DNA of 64,000 nt, taken from NCBI GenBank assembly GCA_016785955.1, contig JAEUWH010000007.1, positions 1 through 64,000 of the forward strand, written 5' to 3'. Below, piece after piece: positions 7,221 through 16,803 of this stretch. This stretch comes from Pseudobdellovibrionaceae bacterium. GTDB lineage: Bacteria; Bdellovibrionota; Bdellovibrionia; Bdellovibrionales; Bdellovibrionaceae. A model generated the notes under the pieces. That model saw only the letters and a list, made by a program, of their open reading frames with translations. It was not told the origin of the DNA and did no database searches. The first letter of the stretch is position 1. Each line of letters begins with the position of its first letter. A program made the translations under genes and the position numbers.

Positions 7221-9437
7221 ATGAGTTTGATCAGAATAAGAGTCATTGTAGCTTTAGTTGTTGTTTCCATTCTGTTTTTATCGTTGGTGTACAACAAATT
7301 CGAGCAATCGCTATTTGCAGATAAGATTGAAAGTGTGGAGCTTCAAATGAAGAACCAAATTTCGACGATGGTGACGGCCTACGAAGCCGAATCCAAATTT
7401 CTATTGAAAATGGCGCAAAGTCTGACGGCGGAAGGCACAAGAAGAATTAATTGGACCAGTATGGCTCCTTATTTTGCCGTCGCCCAGTTGAATGACAGAA
7501 ATCAACTAGTCGAATGGTTCTTTCGAGAGTCCTCGCCGGTTTCTTCGCTGAGTAAAGAAACGATCACGCAGATCGTACGCAGTTTTTCGATAAATCATGA
7601 AAGCAATCAAGTCGCTTATCAATTTTTTCAAGATCAAGATAAAAAGCGAATCCTGCTTACGTTGGTGCCGGTCAAAGATAAGCTTTGGGTTTTTGTCAGT
7701 TTGGGAGAAAGCTTGCAAGGACTGATGGATAATCAAAAAACCCTGAGTTCGGCATTGGCTTTGGTAAATAAGGATCTTGTGAGTGTTGCGCACGTGAAAC
7801 CCGAATATATCGGTCAAAAGATCTTTGAAAACGCAGTGATAAAAGATTTGCGCGAGAGTAATAAAACAATGTCCTCTGGATCTTTTGGTATCACCAGTGG
7901 CGAAGAATTTTTTGCGGTTATGGAAAAAGTTCCGAATATGGAATTGTATTTGTACAATCAGTTTTCGTTGTCGGAAATTATTAAAAGTAAGGCAGAGTTT
8001 CGACGGCAGTTCGCTTTTTTCTCGTTCGGTTTTTTGTTTATTTTAGTTGGAATATTATTCTTGCTTATGCCGAAGGAGTCAGTAAAACCGGTCGCCATCG
8101 CGCCGCGAGAAGACGTGACCGCGAAAATTCAAATCTCGACGCTGTCCTCAGTCTCTCAGGAAAAAGACGTGTCAAAATCAGCCGCCGTGGTTGATTCCTC
8201 TAAAGATCGTGTGCAAAACAATATGAAAATTGCATCAGCGATCGGCCACGAAATGAAAGCCCCATTGGTGAAGATTTTATCACTTGTACAAATTGGTAGT
8301 CAGACGGAGTCAAAAGCTGAAATCTACAAACTTCTTGATAGTGTTAAGTCCCAAGTTCGCTCGGCAAATGAGGTGGTTGATAAGCTACTTTTGTTTGCAG
8401 GTGAAAAAGAGCAGAATAAAATTAATACAAAAATTGATACGCCACTTTTAAGAGCCATTAAGAATCTTGAAGGGTTGTGCTCGCAGAAAGTAGTTAAGGT
8501 TTCGAAAGAACTTGTTGCCAGCGAATCGTTTGATATGGATGTAGGGCAGCTGGTGACAGTTTTTGAAAACATTCTTAGAAATGCGATTCAAGCTTTGGAT
8601 CGTAAAGGTAGTAAGGAAATTAAGATTAAATCCTATTCTGAACTGGGCAAAGTGATTGTTCTGTTCGAAGACAATGGCGAGGGGATCCCCAAAGAAATCA
8701 CCGAGAAAGTCTTTGACCCATTTTTTACCTCGATGAATATCAGTCAGCATATGGGCTTGGGGCTGACGGTAGCGTTAGGAATTGTTCGTCAGCATAATGG
8801 AAATATTCGTGTGGATTCCGAGCGTGGCCGGGGCGCGCGAATATTTGTCGAGTTTCCGGTCGAAGTTGTGGATAGATCTCAAACGGCATTGGCAGGATTG
8901 GGATCTTCTACTGTGGCTGTTGTTCCGAATAAGCCCATCAAACCAACTGCGCCGCTAAGGGCCGAGGAAGAGATTACGTTGGTTAATGAAACTGATGCGC
9001 CAGTGAAAGTGGCGGCGGCTCCTGGTGCATTGAATATTCCTAAAATTCAAGATGAAGATGTGATGGAAAGTATTTCGGGCGGATCATCCGACGAGGTTTC
9101 CGTCAAAGAAAAATCAGAAGAAGTTATTGTTCATCAAAATGAAGACAATGAAATGTTTCAGGAGCTTAATTTGTCGACGAAACCGATCAGTATTAAACCT
9201 TTAGACTTAAATGTTGATGTGGACGAGTTATTTGAAGTTTCAAATGATGCACCCAAAGCAAATTCGACGTCCAAAGTGCCGGAAGCACCCGCCGTCGCTC
9301 CAGCGGCTCAGGAAATTGGAGCGGTGACAACCTCGTCTGTGTTTATTACTAAGCCGACCGAGGCGAAAACAGAAACAAAATCGCGACCAAGTGATAGTTT
9401 TAAAGTCAATATCCGAAAACCAGGGAGGCCCGTGTGA
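7221..9437 (+). CDS. Membrane sensor histidine kinase with long disordered C-terminal tail
   Basis: A 738-residue inner-membrane kinase. TM1 is at about 7-24, a periplasmic sensor region at about 25-263, and TM2 at about 264-283. The HisKA-like block has H343 (IGHEMKAPLV). The HATPase_c domain has the N-box ENILRNAIQAL, G1 DNGEGIP, F-box DPFFTS and G2 GLGLTVA. From about residue 565 the chain becomes low-complexity, rich in Pro, Ala, Val and acidic residues, with no receiver domain. The gene overlaps the next one by GTGA. That neighbour has a receiver-like N-terminus, so it is the likely partner. AGGAA precedes the ATG. The signal sensed is unknown. Confidence 0.9.
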   Translation: MSLIRIRVIVALVVVSILFLSLVYNKFEQSLFADKIESVELQMKNQISTMVTAYEAESKFLLKMAQSLTAEGTRRINWTSMAPYFAVAQLNDRNQLVEWFFRESSPVSSLSKETITQIVRSFSINHESNQVAYQFFQDQDKKRILLTLVPVKDKLWVFVSLGESLQGLMDNQKTLSSALALVNKDLVSVAHVKPEYIGQKIFENAVIKDLRESNKTMSSGSFGITSGEEFFAVMEKVPNMELYLYNQFSLSEIIKSKAEFRRQFAFFSFGFLFILVGILFLLMPKESVKPVAIAPREDVTAKIQISTLSSVSQEKDVSKSAAVVDSSKDRVQNNMKIASAIGHEMKAPLVKILSLVQIGSQTESKAEIYKLLDSVKSQVRSANEVVDKLLLFAGEKEQNKINTKIDTPLLRAIKNLEGLCSQKVVKVSKELVASESFDMDVGQLVTVFENILRNAIQALDRKGSKEIKIKSYSELGKVIVLFEDNGEGIPKEITEKVFDPFFTSMNISQHMGLGLTVALGIVRQHNGNIRVDSERGRGARIFVEFPVEVVDRSQTALAGLGSSTVAVVPNKPIKPTAPLRAEEEITLVNETDAPVKVAAAPGALNIPKIQDEDVMESISGGSSDEVSVKEKSEEVIVHQNEDNEMFQELNLSTKPISIKPLDLNVDVDELFEVSNDAPKANSTSKVPEAPAVAPAAQEIGAVTTSSVFITKPTEAKTETKSRPSDSFKVNIRKPGRPV

Positions 9438-10924
9438 ATATTCGTGAAATCGCGCCTCAATTTCAAGTTTTGATATTTTCGCGCAATTTGGATTTAGGTT
9501 CGACAGTGAAGGTGCAAATTAGCCAAGCTGGTTATGAATCATTTTTTATCGAGCACGAGGACAGTTTCTGGGATCGTTTAGGACAAATTGTTCCACATAT
9601 CGTAGTCTTGGATTTGTCGTCGTTAACTCAGCCGTTGAATGATTATGTCGAAAAAATAAATGCGGTCAGTCCTGAAATTTGTTTAATTTTTTTAACAGAA
9701 GAGGAAAACTTTCAGATTTTTGTGAATTATGCTGACTATAATGTTCGCGATGTGATCCACGTGAAACTGCCTTATTTGAAGGAGCGAGTTCTATGGGCTG
9801 TTAACAGAACTTGTGAGTCATTGTTTTTATTATTTAAAAATGAACAGCTCTATAACGAGTTGCAGGAGCGTAAAGCCGATGTAGATAAGGCGGAATTGTT
9901 GCTGGAAAGCACTGCTAAAGTAGAAATTCCAATTTTGAAATCAGTCTCTGAAATTATTAATGATTATAGAATTGCCGAAAGTAAAGAAGACATCATTCGA
10001 ATGTTGTTTCAAAATATGGCCAATGTTCCTTTGCTATTTTTCAAGTTTTTGCCAAGTATGAACTCTTTTGTGCTGTCTCAGGCCTCTATGTTGAATCATC
10101 AAGCTCATGAGGGATTAGGAAGTGCGCTGAACCCTGACGAGACGAAAGACTTAATAAAACAGATTGTCTTAAACATAGTTCCGCCATCGTTCAATCAAGT
10201 GATTATAAATATGTTCACGTTTCAACGCCCTTCATTGATTCCACTTTTTGATCGAGACAATCTAGAAGGGGTATTTGTTTTTGATCAAGAGTCGGCAACA
10301 GAATTAATTCATCAAATGCAAGATTATGTGAGTGCCACAAGTGTGTATTATTCTTTGTACTGTATGGAAAAACGCTTAAGTCAGTTGGAAATTGAAGACC
10401 CGGTTACCGAGTTGTTTAATAAAAAATATTTTAATGAAAAGTTGCGGGATGAATTCGAGCGGGCGAAGCGATTGAAGTTGCCGTTGTCTTTGATAAAAAT
10501 AGCTATCGATGATTTCGAGGAAATTGAAAGGACGATGGGCGAGCCAACGCGTGATTTAATTTTGAAATCCGTTGCAACCGTGATGAATAAGACAGGCCGA
10601 GCCAACGATGTTACGTGTCGTACGGGTATCAATGAATTTTCGATTATACTTCCTCATTGCAGTAAAAAAGGAGCCTCGTTGCGTGCCGAGCGTCTGCGAC
10701 GTTTGATTGAAAGTCACACGCAGATGGACAGTGGACTTAAGGTCACGGTCAGTTTGGGGGCTTCGGAGTATCCTAGTCTGTGTCGAGATCAATCTTCGTT
10801 GGAAGAGTCGTCGGTCAAGTCAATGCGTTTTATTGCGTCTAAAGGTGGTAACCGTATTTGTCTGTATAAAGCACCAGATAATTTTGTGCCTGATTATGGC
10901 GTAGATGAAAATGAGCTGAATTAG
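9434..10924 (+). CDS. Receiver-like / GAF-like / degenerate GGDEF protein
   Basis: A 496-residue cytoplasmic protein starting at GTG 9434 with GGGAGG upstream, coupled (GTGA) to the kinase. Residues about 10-125 have the beta/alpha rhythm of a receiver, with a candidate D60 in VVLDLSS. Residues about 160-310 look GAF-like. Residues about 322-480 are a GGDEF fold (DPVTELFNKKYFNEKL at the start, SLGASEYP near the end). The signature that should read GG(D/E)EF is GINEF at 398-402. The glycine and acidic residues needed for GTP binding and metal chelation are lost, so diguanylate cyclase activity is unlikely. A c-di-GMP or GTP sensor, or a protein-interaction role, is more likely. alr follows after 3 bases. 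Confidence 0.82.
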   Translation: MNIREIAPQFQVLIFSRNLDLGSTVKVQISQAGYESFFIEHEDSFWDRLGQIVPHIVVLDLSSLTQPLNDYVEKINAVSPEICLIFLTEEENFQIFVNYADYNVRDVIHVKLPYLKERVLWAVNRTCESLFLLFKNEQLYNELQERKADVDKAELLLESTAKVEIPILKSVSEIINDYRIAESKEDIIRMLFQNMANVPLLFFKFLPSMNSFVLSQASMLNHQAHEGLGSALNPDETKDLIKQIVLNIVPPSFNQVIINMFTFQRPSLIPLFDRDNLEGVFVFDQESATELIHQMQDYVSATSVYYSLYCMEKRLSQLEIEDPVTELFNKKYFNEKLRDEFERAKRLKLPLSLIKIAIDDFEEIERTMGEPTRDLILKSVATVMNKTGRANDVTCRTGINEFSIILPHCSKKGASLRAERLRRLIESHTQMDSGLKVTVSLGASEYPSLCRDQSSLEESSVKSMRFIASKGGNRICLYKAPDNFVPDYGVDENELN

Positions 10925-10927
10925 GGT

Positions 10928-12097
10928 ATGAACCTTTTTAGAAAGTCCTACGCGGAAATAAATTTAGAGTATTTAAAACATAACTTGTCTTGGATCCGTT
11001 CACATTTTTCCAAAGAAAGTTTTTTTTGTCCGATGGTAAAAGGTAATGGCTATGGTCATGGCGACGTGATCATTGGAAAGTGCCTTGAAAGTGAAGGCGT
11101 TACCCATATGGGAGTTTGCCTGATCGAGGAGGCCTTGTGGTTGCATCAGGCGGGTATCAAAGCCAATATTTTGGTTTTTCGAGGGTTTGACCAGCAAGGG
11201 GCCGAAGAAATTGTGGCTCGAGATTTTATTCCTGTGGTTAGTCAGTGGGATCATCTCGAGTTTTTATCACAAGCCAATAAAGGCAAAGCGATTCCGATAC
11301 ATGTGAAATTTGATACGGGAATGAATCGTTTGGGATTTCCAGTAAGTGACGCGGGAAAAATTGATCAGTATTTGTGGCAGAATAAGAAATTTCGCATAAA
11401 AGGTTTACTGACTCATTTGCATAGCGGCGAGGATGGGATCGAGCCAGAGGGTAAAACGCAAGAACAATTAAGATTGTTGGCCGATGTGGTGCCGGTATTT
11501 AGAAAATATAATCCAGTGGTGCATGCGCTGAATTCCGCAGGAATTTTATCAAAAGCCATGCTTAATGGTGATCAAACAAAAACAAAATTTGATTCGTCAT
11601 TGGGAACCCGGCCGGGGTTATTGCTGTATGGTTATGCTCCCAAGATGAATTTCAAAAACGATTTTCAACAGCAAGTGAAGCCGGTCATGGCGTTGAAGTC
11701 TCATCTTAGCGAGATTCGCTTTGTCAGCAAAGGCAGTGGCGTTTCGTATTCCCATACATGGGTTGCTCAAAAAGACTCGGTTATTGGGGTTGTTCCTATA
11801 GGATATGCCGATGGAGTGCATCGAGGACTGTCTAACAAAGGTCTTGTCAGTGTGCATGATCATTTGGTGCCTATTATTGGCAGTATCTGCATGGATTATC
11901 TGATGATTGATTTGACACCGATTATGAATTTAAAAATTGAAAAAAATGATAGTGTAATACTATTCGGCTACACGCCCACTCTTGGATACAGACAAACGGC
12001 CGTTGCATACGCTGATATTTTAGGAAGTATTCCTTGGGAAATGTTGACCAGTATGAGTATTCGTGTGCCGCGAGTTATCGTCGAGTCTAGTCAATAG
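10928..12097 (+). CDS. alr: Alanine racemase
   Basis: This PLP enzyme interconverts L- and D-alanine, supplying D-Ala for peptidoglycan. The 389 residues show the PLP lysine K38 in PMVKGNGYGHG, the TIM-barrel motif HVKFDTGMNRLGF, GTRPGLLLYGYAP, the second catalytic base Y274 in GVSYSHTWVA, PIGYADG, and the substrate-binding GSICMDYLMIDLT. The start ATG is 3 bases after the previous stop, so it is the last gene of the kinase operon. This placement ties cell-wall precursor supply to a signalling pair; no functional link is proven. Confidence 0.96.
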   Translation: MNLFRKSYAEINLEYLKHNLSWIRSHFSKESFFCPMVKGNGYGHGDVIIGKCLESEGVTHMGVCLIEEALWLHQAGIKANILVFRGFDQQGAEEIVARDFIPVVSQWDHLEFLSQANKGKAIPIHVKFDTGMNRLGFPVSDAGKIDQYLWQNKKFRIKGLLTHLHSGEDGIEPEGKTQEQLRLLADVVPVFRKYNPVVHALNSAGILSKAMLNGDQTKTKFDSSLGTRPGLLLYGYAPKMNFKNDFQQQVKPVMALKSHLSEIRFVSKGSGVSYSHTWVAQKDSVIGVVPIGYADGVHRGLSNKGLVSVHDHLVPIIGSICMDYLMIDLTPIMNLKIEKNDSVILFGYTPTLGYRQTAVAYADILGSIPWEMLTSMSIRVPRVIVESSQ

Positions 12098-12262
12098 TAG
12101 TCATTGGTTTTTTTCTCTGTCTCGCTCTGTCTCTTCTTATTAACATTATTACGTCACGTGGCATGTGTTTAGGTTGTAAGAGTGTGTGGATTAAACAATT
12201 GTTTTCGTCTAGTCTGTTCGTCGTTACGTTGTAAAATGCGAGTAGAAATTCTAAGATAAATC

Positions 12263-13039
12263 ATGGTAACCGCCGTCAGAAATTTTGTGAGTGAAATCGG
12301 TAGTATGGTCGTTTTCATGACGTCGTCATTACGTTTACTTATGTCACCGCCAAATCGCTGGTCTGAAATTTTAAAGCATATGGAATTTATAGGAAATAAG
12401 TCGGTAGGAATAATATCGCTGACTTCTTTGTTTACGGGGTTGGCATTGTCGCTACAAATTTATTTGGGTTTCAAAATCATTAATGCCGTAAATTTGGTGG
12501 GGCCTACGGTGGCTCTGGGAGTTACACGTGAGCTTGGGCCTGTATTAACTGGACTGATTGTGGCCGCCCGAGCCGGAGGCGCAATGGCTGCTCGTTTGGG
12601 GACAATGCGTGTAAATGAACAAATTGATGCGTTGGATGTGATGGGTGTCAACACTCGTCAGTATTTAATTGGCCCACGCATTTTTGCGGCAGTAATTTGC
12701 ATGCCTTTGTTAACGGCGGTATTTGATTTTGTTGCCATGGTTGGCAGTTATATTTTGGTTGTTTTTCTTATTGAACTTGATCAAGCCATTTTCTTAGAGA
12801 AAATTAGGCAAACGGTGCAAGTAAAGCACATCATGGAGGGGCTTTTCAAGTCAGCGGTCTTTGGCTTAGTATTTGGCCTTGTCTGTACGTATCGAGGGTT
12901 CTACACTACGGGTGGAGCTAAAGGGGTCGGCGAGGCAACCAACCAGGGTGTTGTTACAAGTATGGTTTTGGTGATAATTTTAGATTATTTTTTGACAAAC
13001 CTGATTCGTCTTTTCTATTTGGCATTGGGGATTCAATAG
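12263..13039 (+). CDS. mlaE: MlaE-family ABC permease (lipid asymmetry / MCE transport)
   Basis: A 258-residue inner-membrane permease of a phospholipid-type MCE transporter. It has 5-6 hydrophobic segments and the family-defining block RVNEQIDALDVMGVNTRQYL near residues 114-133, preceded by GPVLTGLIVAARAGGAMAA. The GTG of mlaF begins on the last base of this stop codon. About 165 AT-rich bases separate it from alr, and I see no convincing promoter there. With mlaF and mlaD it forms the inner-membrane core that moves phospholipid between inner and outer membranes. mlaA, mlaB and mlaC homologues are not in the window. Confidence 0.94.
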   Translation: MVTAVRNFVSEIGSMVVFMTSSLRLLMSPPNRWSEILKHMEFIGNKSVGIISLTSLFTGLALSLQIYLGFKIINAVNLVGPTVALGVTRELGPVLTGLIVAARAGGAMAARLGTMRVNEQIDALDVMGVNTRQYLIGPRIFAAVICMPLLTAVFDFVAMVGSYILVVFLIELDQAIFLEKIRQTVQVKHIMEGLFKSAVFGLVFGLVCTYRGFYTTGGAKGVGEATNQGVVTSMVLVIILDYFLTNLIRLFYLALGIQ

Positions 13040-13794
13040 TGGAAGCTGCAATCCAAGTTCAAGACGTAAAAAAAAGTTTTGATGGAAAAGATTTTGTCCT
13101 GAAAGGTCTTTCTTTAGAAGTCCCTAAAGAATCTTTGACGGCGATAATCGGGTTTTCGGGTACTGGGAAATCGGTCTTATTAAAACATATTTTAGGTTTG
13201 TATCAACCAACCTATGGAAAGGTAAAAGTTCTAGGAACGGATTTGTCGACTCTCGATCCTAACGAGTTGACCAAGTTTCGTTGCAATTTTGGTGTGCTTT
13301 TTCAATCGGCGGCTCTATTTGATGATATGTCCGTTTTAGAAAATGTCAGTTTTCCATTGATTGAACATCGACGGAGTTTATCTCCTGGCCAGGTGAAAGA
13401 GATTGCCGAAAGAAAATTGCAAATGGTGGGTCTGGACCCAAAGCATTTTCACAAACTTCCTAGTCAGATTAGTGGTGGTATGCAAAAGCGGACTGGACTG
13501 GCGCGTGCGTTGGCCCTAGATCCAGAAATACTTGTCTATGATGAACCAACAACAGGTTTAGATCCCATTCTGACGGAAATGGTTGATAATCTGATATTAG
13601 AAACTCATAAGAACAACAAGGGAACTACATCTATAATGGTGAGCCATGATCTTCAAGCGGCCTTCAGAATTGCCGATTTCGTAGCTATGCTCGATGCGGG
13701 ACAAGTTTTGCTTTTTGGCAAGCCCGAAGATTTTTACAAAAGTGAAATCGAACTTGTGAAGCGATTCGTTTCGAAAGGGATGAAACACGCATGA
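13039..13794 (+). CDS. mlaF: MlaF-type ABC ATPase
   Basis: A 251-residue ATPase that drives the MlaE/MlaD transporter. Walker A is GFSGTGKS at 38-45, the Q-loop is at LFQSAALFDDMSV, the signature is ISGGMQKR at about 144-151, and Walker B is ILVYDEP with D168/E169, followed by TTGLDP and the switch histidine in MVSHD. The SGGM-type signature and the LFDDMSV block are typical of MlaF/Ttg2A rather than of other ABC importers. It starts with GTG and overlaps mlaE by 1 base and mlaD by 4 bases. Confidence 0.95.
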   Translation: MEAAIQVQDVKKSFDGKDFVLKGLSLEVPKESLTAIIGFSGTGKSVLLKHILGLYQPTYGKVKVLGTDLSTLDPNELTKFRCNFGVLFQSAALFDDMSVLENVSFPLIEHRRSLSPGQVKEIAERKLQMVGLDPKHFHKLPSQISGGMQKRTGLARALALDPEILVYDEPTTGLDPILTEMVDNLILETHKNNKGTTSIMVSHDLQAAFRIADFVAMLDAGQVLLFGKPEDFYKSEIELVKRFVSKGMKHA

Positions 13795-15173
13795 GCTTTC
13801 TGGGAACCACCGAATTCAAAGTGGGCGCGTTGGTAGTAGTGGTCGGTGGCCTTATTGGATTGATGTCTATGCAGGTCAGTGACGATCCAACGCTGTTTGG
13901 AAGTTCAAAAAAACGAGCGTGGTTTTTATTGGATAATGCCGCGGGATTGATTAAAAATTCAGGAGTTAAGACTGCGGGTATACCCATTGGTACGGTCAAA
14001 AATATCAGTCTACAAGATGGAAAAGCCCGGGTTGATATCAGTGTCTCTTCGGATATTCCGTTGACGACGTCTGCGGCAGTAGAAATTAAATCGATTGGTA
14101 TTTTGGGAGATAAGCATGTCGAGGTTAATCCGGGGTCTATCTCGGACCCTCCGTTGCCTGATGGTGGGCAAATCCTAATTGTCCGTGATAAAGGGTCATT
14201 AGATAACGTCTTACAGCAGGTGGGCGATATAGCCGGCTCGTTAAAACAAGTCGCCGAAGTTGTGCGGGAATCATTGTCGGACGATGGCTCGCAAAAACAT
14301 GTTTTAGGTCGAATCGTTAAAAATATCGAACAAATTACGGTCGATATCCGAGACATCACCGGGGAAAATAAAGAACAGATCAGCGAGATCGTAGATCAGG
14401 TGAATGATATTACTCGGACATTAGATGAGTTAATTAACGATGAAAGCGAAGAAGGTTTAAAGAAAACATGGAAGAAAACCTTAGCGCGGTTAGATAGTAC
14501 AATGAAAAACATTGATGAGGTCACCACCAAAATCAATAAGGGCGAAGGTACGATTGGTAAACTTATTAATGATGAATCAACAGTTGAAGAGCTTAACAGT
14601 GCAATCACTGGGATTAGCAGTTTGTTTGATACGGCAGGGAAAATCCAAACAGGCTTTGATTATCATGGCGAGTATTTGTCTTCCGTGGGACAGACCAAAT
14701 CCCACATTGGTATTCAGATTCAACCGGGCCTGGATCGATATTACTATCTAGGAATTGTGGATGATCCTGCCGGCGTTGTAGATCGTGAAGAAGCGACGGT
14801 CAGCAGTGGTGGGTCGGTTATCTCGGATACACAGACGATTAAGCGATATAAGAATAAAACCAAATTCACGGCTATTTTTGCGAAAAATTTTTACGACCTG
14901 ACATTGAAGGCGGGTTTAATCGAAAGTACCGGTGGTTTTGGTATTGATTACCATCTATTTAATCGTAAGTTACGCTTCAGTGTCGAGGCTTTTAATTTTG
15001 AGCGCGCCAATTTGCGAGTTTCCGCTAGATATGATTTATTCTATGGAATATATTTGATGGCTGGCCAGCAAGATATTTTGGATAAAGAATCAGCTCGTTC
15101 CAGTTATTTAGGTGCTGGTCTATTCTTAACCAATGATGATCTAAAGTTATTGCTCACAAAATCTCCGTTTTGA
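13791..15173 (+). CDS. mlaD: MlaD-type MCE protein with an extra beta-rich C-terminal region
   Basis: A 460-residue protein, much longer than E. coli MlaD (about 183). One TM helix (about 10-27) anchors it in the inner membrane. A single MCE domain follows at about 42-118 (GLIKNSGVKTAGIPIGTV, IKSIGILGDKHVEVNPG). Residues about 130-290 are helical with coiled-coil character. Residues about 300-460 are rich in alternating beta-strand sequence with many aromatic residues (IGIQIQPGLDRYYYLGIVDD, LYLMAGQQ-like strands) and the chain ends in Phe, reminiscent of an outer-membrane barrel. This suggests a bridge across the periplasm, but the barrel reading is inference. It overlaps mlaF by ATGA. Confidence 0.9.
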   Translation: MSFLGTTEFKVGALVVVVGGLIGLMSMQVSDDPTLFGSSKKRAWFLLDNAAGLIKNSGVKTAGIPIGTVKNISLQDGKARVDISVSSDIPLTTSAAVEIKSIGILGDKHVEVNPGSISDPPLPDGGQILIVRDKGSLDNVLQQVGDIAGSLKQVAEVVRESLSDDGSQKHVLGRIVKNIEQITVDIRDITGENKEQISEIVDQVNDITRTLDELINDESEEGLKKTWKKTLARLDSTMKNIDEVTTKINKGEGTIGKLINDESTVEELNSAITGISSLFDTAGKIQTGFDYHGEYLSSVGQTKSHIGIQIQPGLDRYYYLGIVDDPAGVVDREEATVSSGGSVISDTQTIKRYKNKTKFTAIFAKNFYDLTLKAGLIESTGGFGIDYHLFNRKLRFSVEAFNFERANLRVSARYDLFYGIYLMAGQQDILDKESARSSYLGAGLFLTNDDLKLLLTKSPF

Positions 15174-15288
15174 AAGCGTAAAACGACAATTCAATATTCC
15201 GTGGAACTCCGCGCAGAAAATATCCTCTCTAGAGACTTCGGGTATTTAATGGTACCACATTCTCAAACAAAAACGAGGGTGGTTATCA

Positions 15289-16794
15289 ATGTACAAAAGA
15301 GCTTTGATCAGTGTATCCGACAAAACAGGGTTATATGAATTTCTTAAACCACTTGTTGAAAAAGGTTTGCAGCTTGTTTCAACCGGAGGAACGGCCCAGT
15401 ATCTGCGTGATAATAAATTACCTGTTATGGATGTCAGCGAGGTGACGCAGTTTCCAGAAGTGATGGATGGGCGAGTAAAAACTTTGCATCCAAAAATTCA
15501 TATGGGATTACTTGCGCGTGCAGCTAACCCTAGCGACATTGATACCCTTAAGCGCTTCGAAACGGAAATGTTTGATCTGGTTGTGGTGAATCTTTATCCT
15601 TTTGAAGAATCATTAAAGAAAAGTTTATCCGAGCCAGAAATGATCGAAAAAATAGATATTGGGGGACCAAGTATGTTGAGGTCTGCGGCCAAAAGTTTCC
15701 AGCGAATCACGGTGGTTTGCGACCCTCAAGATTATCAGCGCGTGCATGAGTCGAGTGATCGGATGGCGTTGAATAAACAACTAGCGGCCAAAGTTTTTCA
15801 GCATTGCAGCTACTATGATTCTTTAATCAGCCAGTATTTGAATCCTGAGTCCAAAGATACATTTCTTATCTCTGGCAAATTAGAAAAAGAACTTCGGTAT
15901 GGTGAAAATCCTCATCAAAAAGCACAATGGTATCGATCAGGAAATACGTTGTCTGGTTTTCAAGATTTTCAGATCCTGCAGGGAAAAGAATTATCGTATA
16001 ATAATTTGTTAGATCTGGATGCGGCCTTAACATTATCTTTAGAGATACCAGAACTCAATGCCGTTGCGGTGAAGCATAATAATCCATGCGGGGTCGCGTA
16101 TGGAAATAGTGGCTCAGAAGTAATTCAACGTTTAGTAAAAACAGATCCTGTTAGTATTTTTGGTGGAATTGTTGCGTCTAATGCAACGGTTGATGGCGCT
16201 ATGGCCGAAGAGCTAAATAAAATTTTTCTAGAGTGTGTTGTTGCTCCCGACTATACCAATGAGGCATTGATCGTTTTTTCAAAAAAGAAAAATTTAAGAC
16301 TTTTGAAATACTCCAAAACAGCAAAAAAAAATCCATTCATTGTTAAATCGATCATGGGAGGTTTTTTGGTTCAGGACCAAGATACGTTTCCATCCCCATC
16401 AGAGCAATGGAGAGTTTTTGGCAAGCCGATTCCTCAAAGCTTGATTGCTGATTTTGTATTTGGTGAAAAAGTATGTGGATATTTGAAGTCTAATAGTATT
16501 GCGTTGATTGATAATAAGATGACGATCGGTTTAGGTATGGGGCAAGTGAATCGAGTGGATGCTGTTGAGCAGTCCCTTGGTCGAGCGCTGAAGCACCATC
16601 AGATTACGCCAGAAACAATTTTAGTTTCTGATGCGTTTTTTCCATTTGTCGATTCGATTGAACTGGTAGCAAAACATAAAATTAAATGGGTCTTTCAGCC
16701 AGGTGGGAGTGTGAAGGACGATGAAGTCATCAAACGATGTCAGGAACTAGATGTGAATCTAATTTTTAGTGGCAAAAGGCATTTTAGGCACTAG
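15289..16794 (+). CDS. purH: Bifunctional AICAR formyltransferase / IMP cyclohydrolase
   Basis: This enzyme catalyses the last two steps of purine synthesis, AICAR to FAICAR to IMP. At 501 residues it is near the usual 520. The IMP cyclohydrolase part (about 1-190) begins YKRALISVSDKTGL and contains STGGTAQYL, VTQFPEVMDGRVKTLHPKIH and NLYPF. The transformylase part has LRYGENPHQ, the catalytic K262/H263 in VKHNNPCG, and SDAFFPF near the end. The gene is the first of a same-strand train that continues to about 21883. The next gene starts 9 bases after the stop. Confidence 0.97.
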   Translation: MYKRALISVSDKTGLYEFLKPLVEKGLQLVSTGGTAQYLRDNKLPVMDVSEVTQFPEVMDGRVKTLHPKIHMGLLARAANPSDIDTLKRFETEMFDLVVVNLYPFEESLKKSLSEPEMIEKIDIGGPSMLRSAAKSFQRITVVCDPQDYQRVHESSDRMALNKQLAAKVFQHCSYYDSLISQYLNPESKDTFLISGKLEKELRYGENPHQKAQWYRSGNTLSGFQDFQILQGKELSYNNLLDLDAALTLSLEIPELNAVAVKHNNPCGVAYGNSGSEVIQRLVKTDPVSIFGGIVASNATVDGAMAEELNKIFLECVVAPDYTNEALIVFSKKKNLRLLKYSKTAKKNPFIVKSIMGGFLVQDQDTFPSPSEQWRVFGKPIPQSLIADFVFGEKVCGYLKSNSIALIDNKMTIGLGMGQVNRVDAVEQSLGRALKHHQITPETILVSDAFFPFVDSIELVAKHKIKWVFQPGGSVKDDEVIKRCQELDVNLIFSGKRHFRH

Positions 16795-16803
16795 AATAAC
16801 TTC

